From positions 12,570,533 to 12,634,532 of the forward strand of contig NC_048542.1 of assembly GCF_902806685.2 (NCBI RefSeq): a stretch of DNA of 64,000 nt, in the 5' to 3' direction. Position 1 is the stretch's first letter, and every line of letters begins with the position of its first letter. Source of the DNA: Maniola hyperantus. Its lineage: Eukaryota > Arthropoda > Insecta > Lepidoptera > Nymphalidae. Below, piece after piece: positions 44,486 through 53,594 of this stretch. The notes beneath the pieces are model-generated. The model was not told the origin of the DNA. It worked only from the letters and a program-made list of their open reading frames with translations, and did not search any database. A program made the position numbers and the translations under genes.

Positions 44486-45109
44486 CGGTCAAGTCTGCGT
44501 CTGAACGAGACTGCCTTAAGAATCATCAACACTCGCATTTATACCAATCGATTCACGATGGTTGCCCCACAAGTCATAACAGATCACGCAACTTCCATTC
44601 CAAAAGGATGCCAAATACAAAAATGCGATAACACTTAAAATATCATCATCATCTCAAGACACCGCCTAACATTTTGCTCAGTAAGTACGAGTCTCCTTTC
44701 AGAAAATAAATAATACCGTTCAATAGACATAGGTCCCGTTGACACCACTTGGGTACCGAACCCTAGACAAAATAAACAATTCAAATTTTGTGTTCCGCTT
44801 CAGAGTTTAACCATTCCCTGACTCCTCGCTAAAACTACAAATCTAAGAGAAACTAAAGTGTTAACAAATAAATAGTAAGTTGAGAAAGTTGGTGTATCGA
44901 AGGACGCAATAAATCCAAGTTAATACTGAGTTTCGCTTGGATACATTGAAAGAGTTGGCAAGGTATTGTCAATTGGGTACAAAGTGATACGGTATTGTAG
45001 AAGACCATTCGTTCGCGATTGATGTTATTTTGTACCTGAATATTTTTTAGGTAAGTATATTTTATTTTGAACATTTAAGTAATATCGTTATCAATATAAT
45101 ATAGTATGG

Positions 45110-45400
45110 TGGCTTACGGCCTAAGGGCCAGCGAGTGCCAGATCTTAATTATTTTATAAAAGCTGAAAGTTTCTCTGCGTATTGTCCCCAGCACTGGGAG
45201 GAACGTTTGTTTGGATGTTTGTTTGGATCATGGTGGCTTTGGGAGATAACAGTTAATAAAGGTGTAAAAAGTCGTACGTAAAAGTATAAAGTCTAATTTT
45301 TATAGGTATATTCTTCAGAATAGTATCAGCACGCATTGCCAGACACAGTATGGTGGCAACCCCCTGCCAGGCACTTTTAAAGTTTAATAAATAATTAAGA
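45110..45400. repeat. Truncated copy of the 34196-34648 MITE
   Basis: ACGGCCTAAGGGCCAGCGAG, TATTTTATAAAAGCTGAAAG, GGCTTTGGGAGATAACAG and TATGGTGGCAACCCCCTGCC match the left arm and centre of that element. The right arm is missing. Confidence 0.65.
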
Positions 45401-46267
45401 GTGTCCTCTTAATGATTTATTAAGAGCGGGGGCTCCGACGACATTTAGAACAGTATATTATGATAATTTTAAACCGAATATGAATCCGATATTAATAGGC
45501 AATGCACCGTTGTTTCGATTCCATTCAACTTGCGATATTAACATATTTTGTACATCTTCCACAATTAACGTCAAAAATAGAGCACTGTAATAGAATAATA
45601 GCCAGAACAAAGGCAAAAACTACTTTAAACATAATTTGATTCATCTCGCAAATGCAGGGTGCCTGAGAGCCAAAAAGTGTCACATAAATTTACAGAGAGA
45701 GCAATTTAAAATCAAGATAAGTGCCGCGAGTTTTTCTATAAATATTTAATCCTTTCCTTGCGGTTACATTTGGTTGTTCCTATTTGCATAACATTTTTTG
45801 GGTGAACCTTAGATTTTTTTATTCGTATAAATGAAAAATTAAGTGAAACTTTTTTTTCCAATATAGTTAGGACATTACGCACTTCACGCAGAGTCACTCG
45901 GCGACTAGTCGACAGTAGGTAGGTACGTAATGAGTCTTATCCTCCCTTCCCACTTGTTGTTTGTCCGGTCCGGATTTAAATCGGATGTTCCAGTGGCAGA
46001 ACATTTCATGTGAAGTAGACAAAAGATATAAGGTACGCGGCAGAAAGGCAGTACATCGGCCTTTAGAATGACATTTCGGCTTTTTCTCTGTCACTCATAC
46101 CTATATAACGTTTTGTAGGTCTCAACGACATGGACAACGCTCTACAAATCTGCTATCTCCTTCTAAAGGTCCATGTACATTACTTTCGGCCGCGTACTGT
46201 AGATTCATTTGACAATTCAAAAGTACTTGTAAAAGTTTATTTTAATAGAAAAACCTAAAATATTTGT

Positions 46268-46433
46268 GTTTTTTTTTATTATGACTAATATTCCCCTTTC
46301 CCCTCCAATTAAGCGAAAAGCTTGTGCTAGGAATGGGTACGACAATAATGCATCAGGTGGGGTTTGAACCGGCGACCTTTCGGACTTCAGTCCGATGCTT
46401 AACCGTTGAGCTATTGAGGCTCTTTTATTCTAT
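46268..46433 (-). mobile_element. Second tRNA-derived SINE family
   Basis: On the minus strand: GCCTCAATAGCTCAACGGTTAA (A box), GGACTGAAGTCCG, GCCGGTTCAAACCCC (B box), then TTGTCGTACCCATTCC, AGCACAAGCTTTTCGCTTAA and GGGGAAAGGGGAATATTAG with an A-run. The cloverleaf is incomplete, so it is a SINE and not a tRNA gene. Confidence 0.72.
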
Positions 46434-46499
46434 TTCTAAGAAATGAAATAAATTCCGGTTAAATAGGTGGAAGAAGGTATAAACATTTTATCTCAGGCA

Positions 46500-46640
46500 A
46501 AGTGCGTGGATGCGGTATTACTGCTGATCCCGGATTACGGGATCTCATAAAACACGCTAAGCCGTTGTCAAGACTGCATAAATAAGCATTCTTTCGGGTA
46601 TTACAGGCATTATAAACAACTTCAGTGCGAAATCTTAAGA
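46500..46640 (+). repeat. Dispersed block shared with 60505-60605
   Basis: ATCCCGGATTACGGGATCTC, CACGCTAAGCCGTTGTCAAG and CATTCTTTCGGGTATTACAG align with the right flank of the long-LTR retrotransposon. Confidence 0.5.
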
Positions 46641-46659
46641 TAATTATAATTAAATAGGA

Positions 46660-46785
46660 AAATTTCTAACGGTGAAGGAAAAAATCATGAGGAAATCTGC
46701 ATGTCGAGTCCTTTGCCAATCCACATTTGGTTAGTGTGGTGGACTATATTATGGTCTAAACTCTAAACCATGGAGAAGTTGTGGC
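46660..46785. repeat. Dispersed repeat (as 4261-4470)
   Basis: AACGGTGAAGGAAAAAATCATG, GGAAATCTGCATGTCGAG, TGCCAATCCACATTTGG and GTGGTGGACTATATTATGG. Confidence 0.5.
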
Positions 46786-46883
46786 ATGTTTTCCATTTTT
46801 CAACAGCTTGTCAATGTGTGCCTTATCGATTAAAACATTGCGTTTGGGCGCAGCATTTAATTTAGGTATTGGCACCGCTTTTC

Positions 46884-47695
46884 AGGGTTCCGTATCTGAA
46901 GGATGCCGATGGGGCCCTATTACTAAGCCTCCGCTATCCGTCCGTCTGTCTATCAGCAGGCTTCATCTCCTGAACCATAAAGGCCTCGGTAGAGAGTTTA
47001 AATTTTCCCAGTGTGTGTATTTCAATTGCCGTATATTGTATTATCTTATTGTTGTATCATTGTTAGCAGTTGATAGTTTATGATTCCGTGGCGTCACTTG
47101 GTTCAGGGTACCAGCTGAAAATCAGCGCTGTGTGTTCTTGTGCATCAAGGCATACAGCATAATGCTGAGCTGGGACCCTTTTCTGGGTTGTGCCATACAT
47201 GACAGTTTGTCCCGGCGCTTCTTTTGCTAGAAGCACGTTGGGCTTATGCTTAGGTGGAAGTAGCACCGGAATAACCAGCTCTTAGTTATGAGATACTAGC
47301 TGATGCCCGCGACTTCGTACGCGTGGATTTAGGTTTTTAAAAATCCCGTGGGAACTCATAAATTTTCCGGGATGAAAAGCCTATGTCCTTCCCCGGGATA
47401 TAAGCTAACTCTGTACCAAATTTCATCAAAATCGGTTGAACGGTTGGGCTGTGAAAAGCTAGCAGACAGACAGACAGACAGACAGACACACTTTCGCATT
47501 TATAATATTAGTATGGATGATGTGTGGCACAGTTTGTAAAATACACATCCTTTCTTTCTTTCTTTTGCTAAACAACATGTAAAATAAATTTCAAATTGGT
47601 CACCAAACGAATTAAAATAAAATAAAAAGTACATAGTGTTATATCTAGTACGAGATGGTATTCAACTCTTCTTGTGCGAGTCCAACTTTTACCGG
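46884..47695 (+). repeat. GGTTCCGTC-type repeat split by insertions
   Basis: The left part 46884-47048 (AGGGTTCCGTATCTGAAGGATG, GGGGCCCTATTACTAAG) and right part about 47565-47695 (AACAACATGTAAAATAAATT, AAAAAGTACATAGTGTTATA, CTTGTGCGAGTCCAAC) bracket unrecognised sequence and the Helitron-like copy 47296-47517. A minus frame at 47078-47266 in the insert shows no known domain. Confidence 0.5.
47296..47517 (-). mobile_element. Helitron-like short element, intact ends (222 bp)
   Basis: CTAG at 47296-47299 next to the hairpin CCCGCGACTTCGTACGCG. The other end reads TCCATACTAAT on the minus strand after A. A (GACA)n tract lies at 47464-47488. It is the best-preserved copy in the window. Confidence 0.72.
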
Positions 47696-48129
47696 TGAGA
47701 TCGCAGAGGACTAACTTGTCCTCAAATAAACAAAAACCTTGCGATGTAAGTTATACCTGCAGTAGGTATCGATTTTGTGACAATTCCGATTGGGAAAGTT
47801 CCCCGTGTAGGCAGCGCGGCACGTATGTCACTTTGCATATTCATCACGTTTAACCGTAGGCCGCGGCTTAAATTCACTTTTGTCGACGACTGTATCCCTT
47901 TTGCAGTGTTGGCGGGAACGAATTGATTGCATGGCTTTTTTTGTATCTTTATTTGAAGTAATTGCTCACTATTCTATCGAAAACGTAAAAAAATCTATTG
48001 ATGATTTTATTTTTGTTATTTGTGCGATTTTTTGTTTAAATTGTAGATACTGATGGAAACTCATATTTAACTAATACAATACTCCTTATCATCGTCATTA
48101 TTATCGACCGATAGGAGTTATACGGCTTC

Positions 48130-48349
48130 CACTTAATAATATTATAATTAATGCGAAAGTGTGTCTGTCTGTCTGTCTGCCAGCTTTTCACGGCCCATTC
48201 GTTTAACCGATTTTGATGAAATTTGGTACAGAGATAGCTTGCATACCGGGGAAGGACATAGGTTACTCTTTATCCCGCAAAATCAAAGAGTTCCCACGGG
48301 ATTTTCAAAAACCGAAATCCACGCGGACGAAGTCGCGGGCATCATCTAG
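48130..48349 (+). mobile_element. Helitron-like short element with CTAG end
   Basis: AATGCGAAAGTGTGTCTGTC to the hairpin ACGCGGACGAAGTCGCGGGC and CTAG at 48346-48349 before T. It is in the opposite orientation to 47296-47517. Confidence 0.7.
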
Positions 48350-48375
48350 TATCACAATAAATCTACCTGTTGTAT

Positions 48376-48843
48376 AATTCATACTAACATTATAAGTGCG
48401 AAAGTGTATATGCCTGTCTGTTACCTACCTTTTAAACGAAAATCTGTCGAATCGATAACAACCCCTTTTCAAGGCTGTCCGTTTGACCCATTTTGACGTT
48501 TCCTACAGAGATAGCTCGCATTCCGGAGACGGGATTGTCTAGTGGGAGGCTTCGGCCGTGGCTAGTTACCACCCTACTGGCAATGCCGTGCCGCCAAGCG
48601 ATTTAGCGTTCCGGTACGATGCCGTGTAAAAACCAAAGGGGTATGGGTTTAATAATAACTGCCATACCCCTTCCAGGTTAGCCCGCATCCATCATCGATT
48701 GCATCACCACTTACCACTAGGTGAGATTGCAGGGCTAACTTGAATCTGAATAAAAAATACTAAAAAAGACGGAAAACCAAAGAGTTCCCAAGAGACTTTT
48801 AAAAACCTAAATTGACGTAAATGAAATTGCGAGCATTATCTAG
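48376..48843 (+). mobile_element. Helitron-like element interrupted by a SINE
   Basis: The left part ends near 48536 after CGCATTCCGGAGACGGG. The right part resumes near 48766 with GGAAAACCAAAGAGTTCCC and ends TGAAATTGCGAGCATTAT and CTAG (48840-48843). The intervening sequence is SINE. Confidence 0.6.
48537..48765 (+). mobile_element. 5'-truncated tRNA-derived SINE nested in a Helitron-like element
   Basis: It begins at CTAGTGGGAGGCTTCGGCCG, lacking the tRNA head, and runs to GGGCTAACTTGAATCTGAAT and an A-rich tail. Confidence 0.7.
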
Positions 48844-50086
48844 TTCATTACTAGTATTTATACCAAGCATTGGGTATTTGACTACATCAAAAATAAATTA
48901 TTTCTCAGTGATTATTAAATAGAGGGTCTTCCAAAATACATAAAATCCACGTCCTTTGTTGGTTTTAAGTGTAATAACCATTTTAAATTATTACTTATCG
49001 ACTAAACTAAAAAAAGCACGTCAGATGATTGTGACGTCATGAGATGGTCACTCATAATAGCACCAAATTTATGAGCGTGTGATACACGAATCTATGGCGT
49101 TCTCAAAACTAAGGCAATAAATCTAAAACAAAGAAAAAAATAAAAGGCGACCATAAATTTTAAATACAGCAAAAACAAATTATCGAAGCTAGAGAGTGCG
49201 TTTGTTAATAAAACCGTCAAGAAATGCGTGATTTATTTTAAAATTTCTGGCTAAACACGGCAAAAACTAATACTAAATGGCAACCATATGTCTGGGGACA
49301 AATAACAGGCGACAAGTATCTGCGAACTAATGTGGACAGATTTTTGGAGGTGGGGCCTGGAACGCAATTTTGTTTTCGGCCAATAGGGTAATTTTGTGCG
49401 CAAGAGGAGACCAATCAGAGAACCGTACTCCCCTGTGTGTTTTTGGTTTTCAGAGAACTGTGGGCGTGACGAAACACGACCACGGGGACCTTTAAGGAGA
49501 ACTGGAAAAAGAACGGAGGACAGTCAAGGCAGGATTTCGGCTCGGGTCGGGAGTACAAATCCCAGCGCGAACCTCGCGACCTCGTCCATTCGAGATATTT
49601 TGAGCTTCCTTTGCAAAATTGGAGTGTAGATTAAAATTATAGTATAGTGTATTGTTAAAATTTGTCCTGAGAAATAAGATAAGGTTATAGAGACAGTGTG
49701 TTCGGGCCAGCGGCGGTTTAATGGTGAAGTACCCAGATTATTATATTTAGTGTAAATTTTGAAAGTAGTTCCACAACTTTTAAGCTTATAAAATTGATTA
49801 ACCGGTATACCTAGAAGAAATAGATCTAGAAAATAATCTAGAAGACCAATATCATTCTAGACGTAGACTATGGTCTCAACCCTGGGCTTGGATGGAGTGG
49901 ACCACGGGTTTAACGCGTGAAAATTTCATATTATCCCTAATCACCGTATTGTGTAGGCATAGTCGCGTAAGGGGGAACTTCGCGAGTGGATTTTAATTAG
50001 AAAGAATATACCGAAGTGGTTTTAACCAGACAAGTTGTGTAACTAGGTTCAGATGTATTTAGAATAAGTACTTGTGCTAGAATATG

Positions 50087-50093
50087 TATATAA
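50087..50093 (+). promoter_or_regulatory. Candidate TATA box in the 5' LTR
   Basis: TATATAA lies midway through the LTR, about 290 bases before AATAAA at 50377. This is a plausible U3-R arrangement with a long U5. The same motif recurs at 58483-58489. There is no transcript evidence. Confidence 0.3.
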
Positions 50094-50376
50094 CCGTGTG
50101 TACAGTGTGTCTTTAACTTTATTTCGTTTTAGAACTAAAATTAAGAAATTGATACTCTCTTTAATTTTTATGACATATGTGTGTAATAGATCGTAAGCAA
50201 ACTGCGCGGCCACAAGGTTTTTTTTTGTTTAAATGATTCGCTTTTTTCCTTGTAAATTAGTTTGGCCTAGAAGCGAACATTTGGCGGATTTTAAATGTAA
50301 CAAACACATTTAAAATTCCGTCTAAATCACAATAACAGTTTCTTTTTTTTTCTAAAAATACTCAATTGTGAGAGTA

Positions 50377-50404
50377 AATAAACAACTTATTTACCAGAAA
50401 TAAA
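50377..50404 (+). terminator. Candidate polyadenylation signals in the LTR
   Basis: Two AATAAA hexamers 22 bases apart are followed by T-rich sequence. The same pair at 58773-58800 in the 3' LTR would serve as the 3' processing signal of the element. This is inferred from motif and position only. Confidence 0.35.
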
Positions 50405-51938
50405 AGCATTTGAGTATAAATATCATCTTTTATTTGTCACATCTTACTTTCTTTAGACATTTAATAATGGAGCTCAAATTCATTTTAGAGGTAAAACGAT
50501 CGAACTGTGTGTATTTAAAAATGCCGTAGATACATGGTTCCATGTGTCGGACTCCAATATTAAATCTCTCATATTACCTATATCACGACTCTTACTATTA
50601 AGTAAAGTTTAGGCTAGTTCCTTTTTTTTTCAGCAGTACACCGAATTCACAATATTAGCTCTTATCTAATAGTAAATAAGAAATAGAATAAAATTGACAG
50701 ACTAACGCAGTCAGATGGGACGACTCTTGCCAAAATACACATTGACTGGGTAGGCAAAATTGCACTAATAGTTTGGATAATGTGGTGTGTTTAGAGCTAT
50801 CAGTTACCACGGTAATGCCATCATCATCATCATGAACAACCCTCACCGGCTCACTACTGAGCGCGGCTCCATAGAGAACTCTCAGGTTGCGGGTTTACCT
50901 CACGATGTTTTCTCTCTACGGTGAACCAAGTGATATTTAATTAAGTTGAATACATACAACTACGAAAGGCTAAAGGTATTTGTCGAGTTCGAGCCATCGA
51001 ACTTCGAGTAGATGGCAGACGTTTTAACATTTAGGATATCACGACGTATAAGCAGTATGCTGTGAAGGGGAACGAGCATCTTCGGGTAACGGGACAATGG
51101 GTAAACAATAGAGCAGGTACAGACCTTTTTTTTTCTTGTGTCTTTTCTTTTGCACCGAACTTCGGGGCAAATGTGGCTGGCGAACTGTGTGACACACGAG
51201 GCATTATTTTGGAAGTAATTAATTTGATACGTCCGACGTATAAAAGTCTGGTTTTCCCCAGACTAAAGGCACACGGTTGATTCTGGCGGCATCCGGCGGT
51301 GACGAATCGGGCACACACGTACATGCCATGTCTTATCCGGCTGGACTACCCGAACGATAGGTTGGCCAACCTATTACATAACTGAACAAATATATACATA
51401 TATACAAATGCCATGGTACTGAGGCTAGCTTCCGAGCTCATAAAAATAACCTTACTCCCATACAAGGCAATTGAACGCTTCGTAGCGAAAAGGGTAGTCA
51501 GCCGAGGCCTCGATAACAATGGATAAAGGCTAGTTTCTAGCGTAGGGACTCCCCCTGCCTTAAGACTCGTCAGTCGGTTTAAAGTGATGGCCCAATCTGG
51601 CTAAATACACATGCCAACTGATTTTCCTCACTACCAGGTCGTTCTAAACTAGCTGATCTCTCTCCTAAAGGGACATTTTGAGAAGTCAAATGACTCAAAA
51701 TAGTAGAATCAAGTGGAATAAGCTTCATGAGCAAACTCGCGAAAACCTGGTAGAAGGTCAAGATGTCCATGTGTCCGCCCAACGCAATGTGCCTGGCAGA
51801 TTAAATTTGCCACACGTGAGATAACATGTTATTCCGAATGCCAACAGTTTCCCTAAGTTCAGCCTAGCTATTTTGTTAAATTTCCTCTCTATATAGCCGA
51901 TCATTGAAAGAAGCAGAGACGATCACCGTACCATCACA

Positions 51939-52496
51939 GAATTTTGATGCCGAGCGACCAGAATCTATGTATGTATTCGAATTAACGATATGACTAGATT
52001 ATAGAAAAAAAAAAAAAAATAGAACACAACGTAGGAAGTCGTGATTGGGTATATCTCTATATCTAAAAATATAATTAATCTCTATATCTAAAAAAATTAA
52101 TATAATAAATAAAATCTTATAAACAAATAAAAAGAGGTTAGAGGACACACTGTGCATGTTATTATGTTTATATGTTGTACATTTACATTTATTTTAGGTA
52201 TAAGAAGGAGCAGAAATAAGCTGTATGTCTTATAAATGTACAATTTACAGGTTTTCAGAAGATACTGCAGAGAATCGAGCTATTATTCCTTGCTTATTTC
52301 TTAGGCTTAAAATTTCTTCAAACCTAGAGAATTCATATAATAGAAACACATCTCAGACATATGATTGCAAATTAGTATCAATAATATAGAAATTTTAAAA
52401 ATACGGCTTCGCGTCTTACGAAAGTATTCAAATATAAATTAAGTTGGCACTTGAGTAGGTAAAACGAAAAGGGACGAATTGGAAAAAAAAAAAAAG
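51939..52496 (+). other. Leader of the long-LTR retrotransposon, no canonical primer-binding site
   Basis: The stretch between the 5' LTR and gag is AT-rich, with a partly repeated CTCTATATCTAAAAA motif near 52060-52100. No TGG-headed tRNA complement follows the LTR end as expected. A TGG-headed 18-mer exists only on the opposite strand, reading back from about 51960. Upstream of the first in-frame ATG is an A-run (52483-52495). Confidence 0.6.
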
Positions 52497-53594
52497 ATGC
52501 CTGCAGGTAGAAAAACACGTAGAACAAAGCAAGCGGGTACGCGGCAGAGCGAAGCTAGCCCAGTAGAATCGAGCGAGCAAACGTCGACCTTAGGGAATAC
52601 TACATTAGAGTTGCTTTTGAAAAAAATCACCGAATTCGAAACAAAATTACAACAGCTTAGTTCGAGCGCAGGCCAAAACGAAAACGCGAGTGTTTCGTCA
52701 CATCAGACAATAGGAATAAGTGAAAGCGGAAAATCTGATAGACAAGGGGTTAGTCTAGACACCGCGAGCACAAGTACAGCGTTTGCTGAAACCCGAAACT
52801 TGTTTGTAGTACAACCGTCGGTTACCAAACCAAATTTTGACGGAAAACCATTCACTAATCCCATCTCCTTTTTAAAACGATTAAAGAAATATATAAAGGC
52901 AGTAAACGGGGCAGATCGAGAGATTGATATCGCATTAGGTTGCATTTCGGGAAATGCTCGAAAAGTTATGGAATTATATTCGAAAGAGTGGACTTCATTC
53001 GCTGATTTTGAAACCGATTTTAGGCGGAACTATTGGACCGAACAAATCCAAGAATCTGTTAGATATAGGTTGATAAATGCAGTATACTCGAGCGATTCAG
53101 GTATGACGATGTCTGAGCATTTCGCTGAGCAGGCAGAATCGATGCAATCATTAACCATTGCTTTTAGCGAGCGCGATTTGGTAAATTCCATTATGCGTCA
53201 TTATGCTATAGACATACAACGTCTATGGTTTACTAGAACTGAAGTAGTTAGCATTATGAACGGGGCAAAGTTCCTCAGAGACATAGAACAAAATATTGTT
53301 GAAAAACCTAGGGGGGTTATGAGAGGTGGTATGAATAGTAATTATAGAGGTGGTAGGCGATACAATGAACCGCCATCGAGGCGTCCTATCGTAGCGACAA
53401 TGTCGACAAACAATTGGAGGACTAGGGGAACTTCGACCAGGGGTCGGGGTTACCATCGATTTGGTTCTAGGGCAAATTTTAGCAGGCCCACGGTATCCGA
53501 AACTAAGCAGGTCAGACCGGCTATCACATTCGTGAAAGAGGGCGAAGGCTCTGCTGTGTCTAAGAAAGTGGGGGAGGGACCGTCAAAAAACTAG
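52497..53594 (+). CDS. gag: Gag polyprotein of the long-LTR retrotransposon
   Basis: This encodes 365 residues from the first in-frame ATG (MPAGRKTRRTKQAG) to TAG. Gag forms the particle that packages the element RNA. The N-terminal 100 residues are polar and rich in Ser and Gln. From about residue 110 (KPNFDGKPFTNPISFLKRL) to 270 the sequence has the spacing of a retrotransposon capsid domain, including a W-x-x-F-x-x-F-x-x-x-F-x-x-x-YW stretch. The C-terminal 90 residues are Arg/Gly-rich (RGGMNSNYRGGRRYN, RGTSTRGRGYHRF) and carry no CCHC zinc knuckle, so RNA binding probably relies on RG motifs. The frame is intact. The stop codon abuts an AAAAAAC heptamer (53585-53591), and pol lies in the -1 frame and overlaps by about 30 bases, so pol is likely made by ribosomal frameshifting. 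The capsid assignment is by pattern only. Confidence 0.85.
   Translation: MPAGRKTRRTKQAGTRQSEASPVESSEQTSTLGNTTLELLLKKITEFETKLQQLSSSAGQNENASVSSHQTIGISESGKSDRQGVSLDTASTSTAFAETRNLFVVQPSVTKPNFDGKPFTNPISFLKRLKKYIKAVNGADREIDIALGCISGNARKVMELYSKEWTSFADFETDFRRNYWTEQIQESVRYRLINAVYSSDSGMTMSEHFAEQAESMQSLTIAFSERDLVNSIMRHYAIDIQRLWFTRTEVVSIMNGAKFLRDIEQNIVEKPRGVMRGGMNSNYRGGRRYNEPPSRRPIVATMSTNNWRTRGTSTRGRGYHRFGSRANFSRPTVSETKQVRPAITFVKEGEGSAVSKKVGEGPSKN

Larger units (their letters stand above)
23325..49035. other. First intron or upstream region of the Beat-like gene
   Basis: No further exon could be supported. Repeats fill much of it (listed separately). Stretches in which I see nothing beyond AT-rich sequence are 23832-24269, 25620-26540, 27640-28439, 31100-32325, 32367-33435, 37271-38265, 38980-39540, 40320-41250, 43865-44380, 44490-45100 and 45405-46260. 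A signal-peptide exon ending one base into a codon before GT should be somewhere to the right of 23324. Confidence 0.5.
49040..51938 (+). repeat. 5' long terminal repeat (2899 bp)
   Basis: It begins TGAGATGGTCA and ends CCATCACA. The same sequence recurs 8396 bases downstream. Reading frames inside it (for example 49396-49629) lack ATG starts and look like no protein I know. The segment about 50815-51050 resembles a dispersed genomic repeat and is present in both LTRs. A TATATAA at 50087-50093 and AATAAA at 50377-50382 and 50399-50404 are candidate promoter and polyadenylation signals. Confidence 0.95.

Noticed and set aside
46350..46433. Possible tRNA gene on the minus strand
   Set aside because: The T stem and acceptor ends do not pair and the sequence continues into a SINE body.
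47078..47266. 62-codon minus frame
   Set aside because: It lies between parts of a split repeat and shows no known domain.
49396..49629. 77-codon frame repeated in both LTRs
   Set aside because: It starts at GTG, not ATG, and shows no domain; its duplication is explained by the LTRs.
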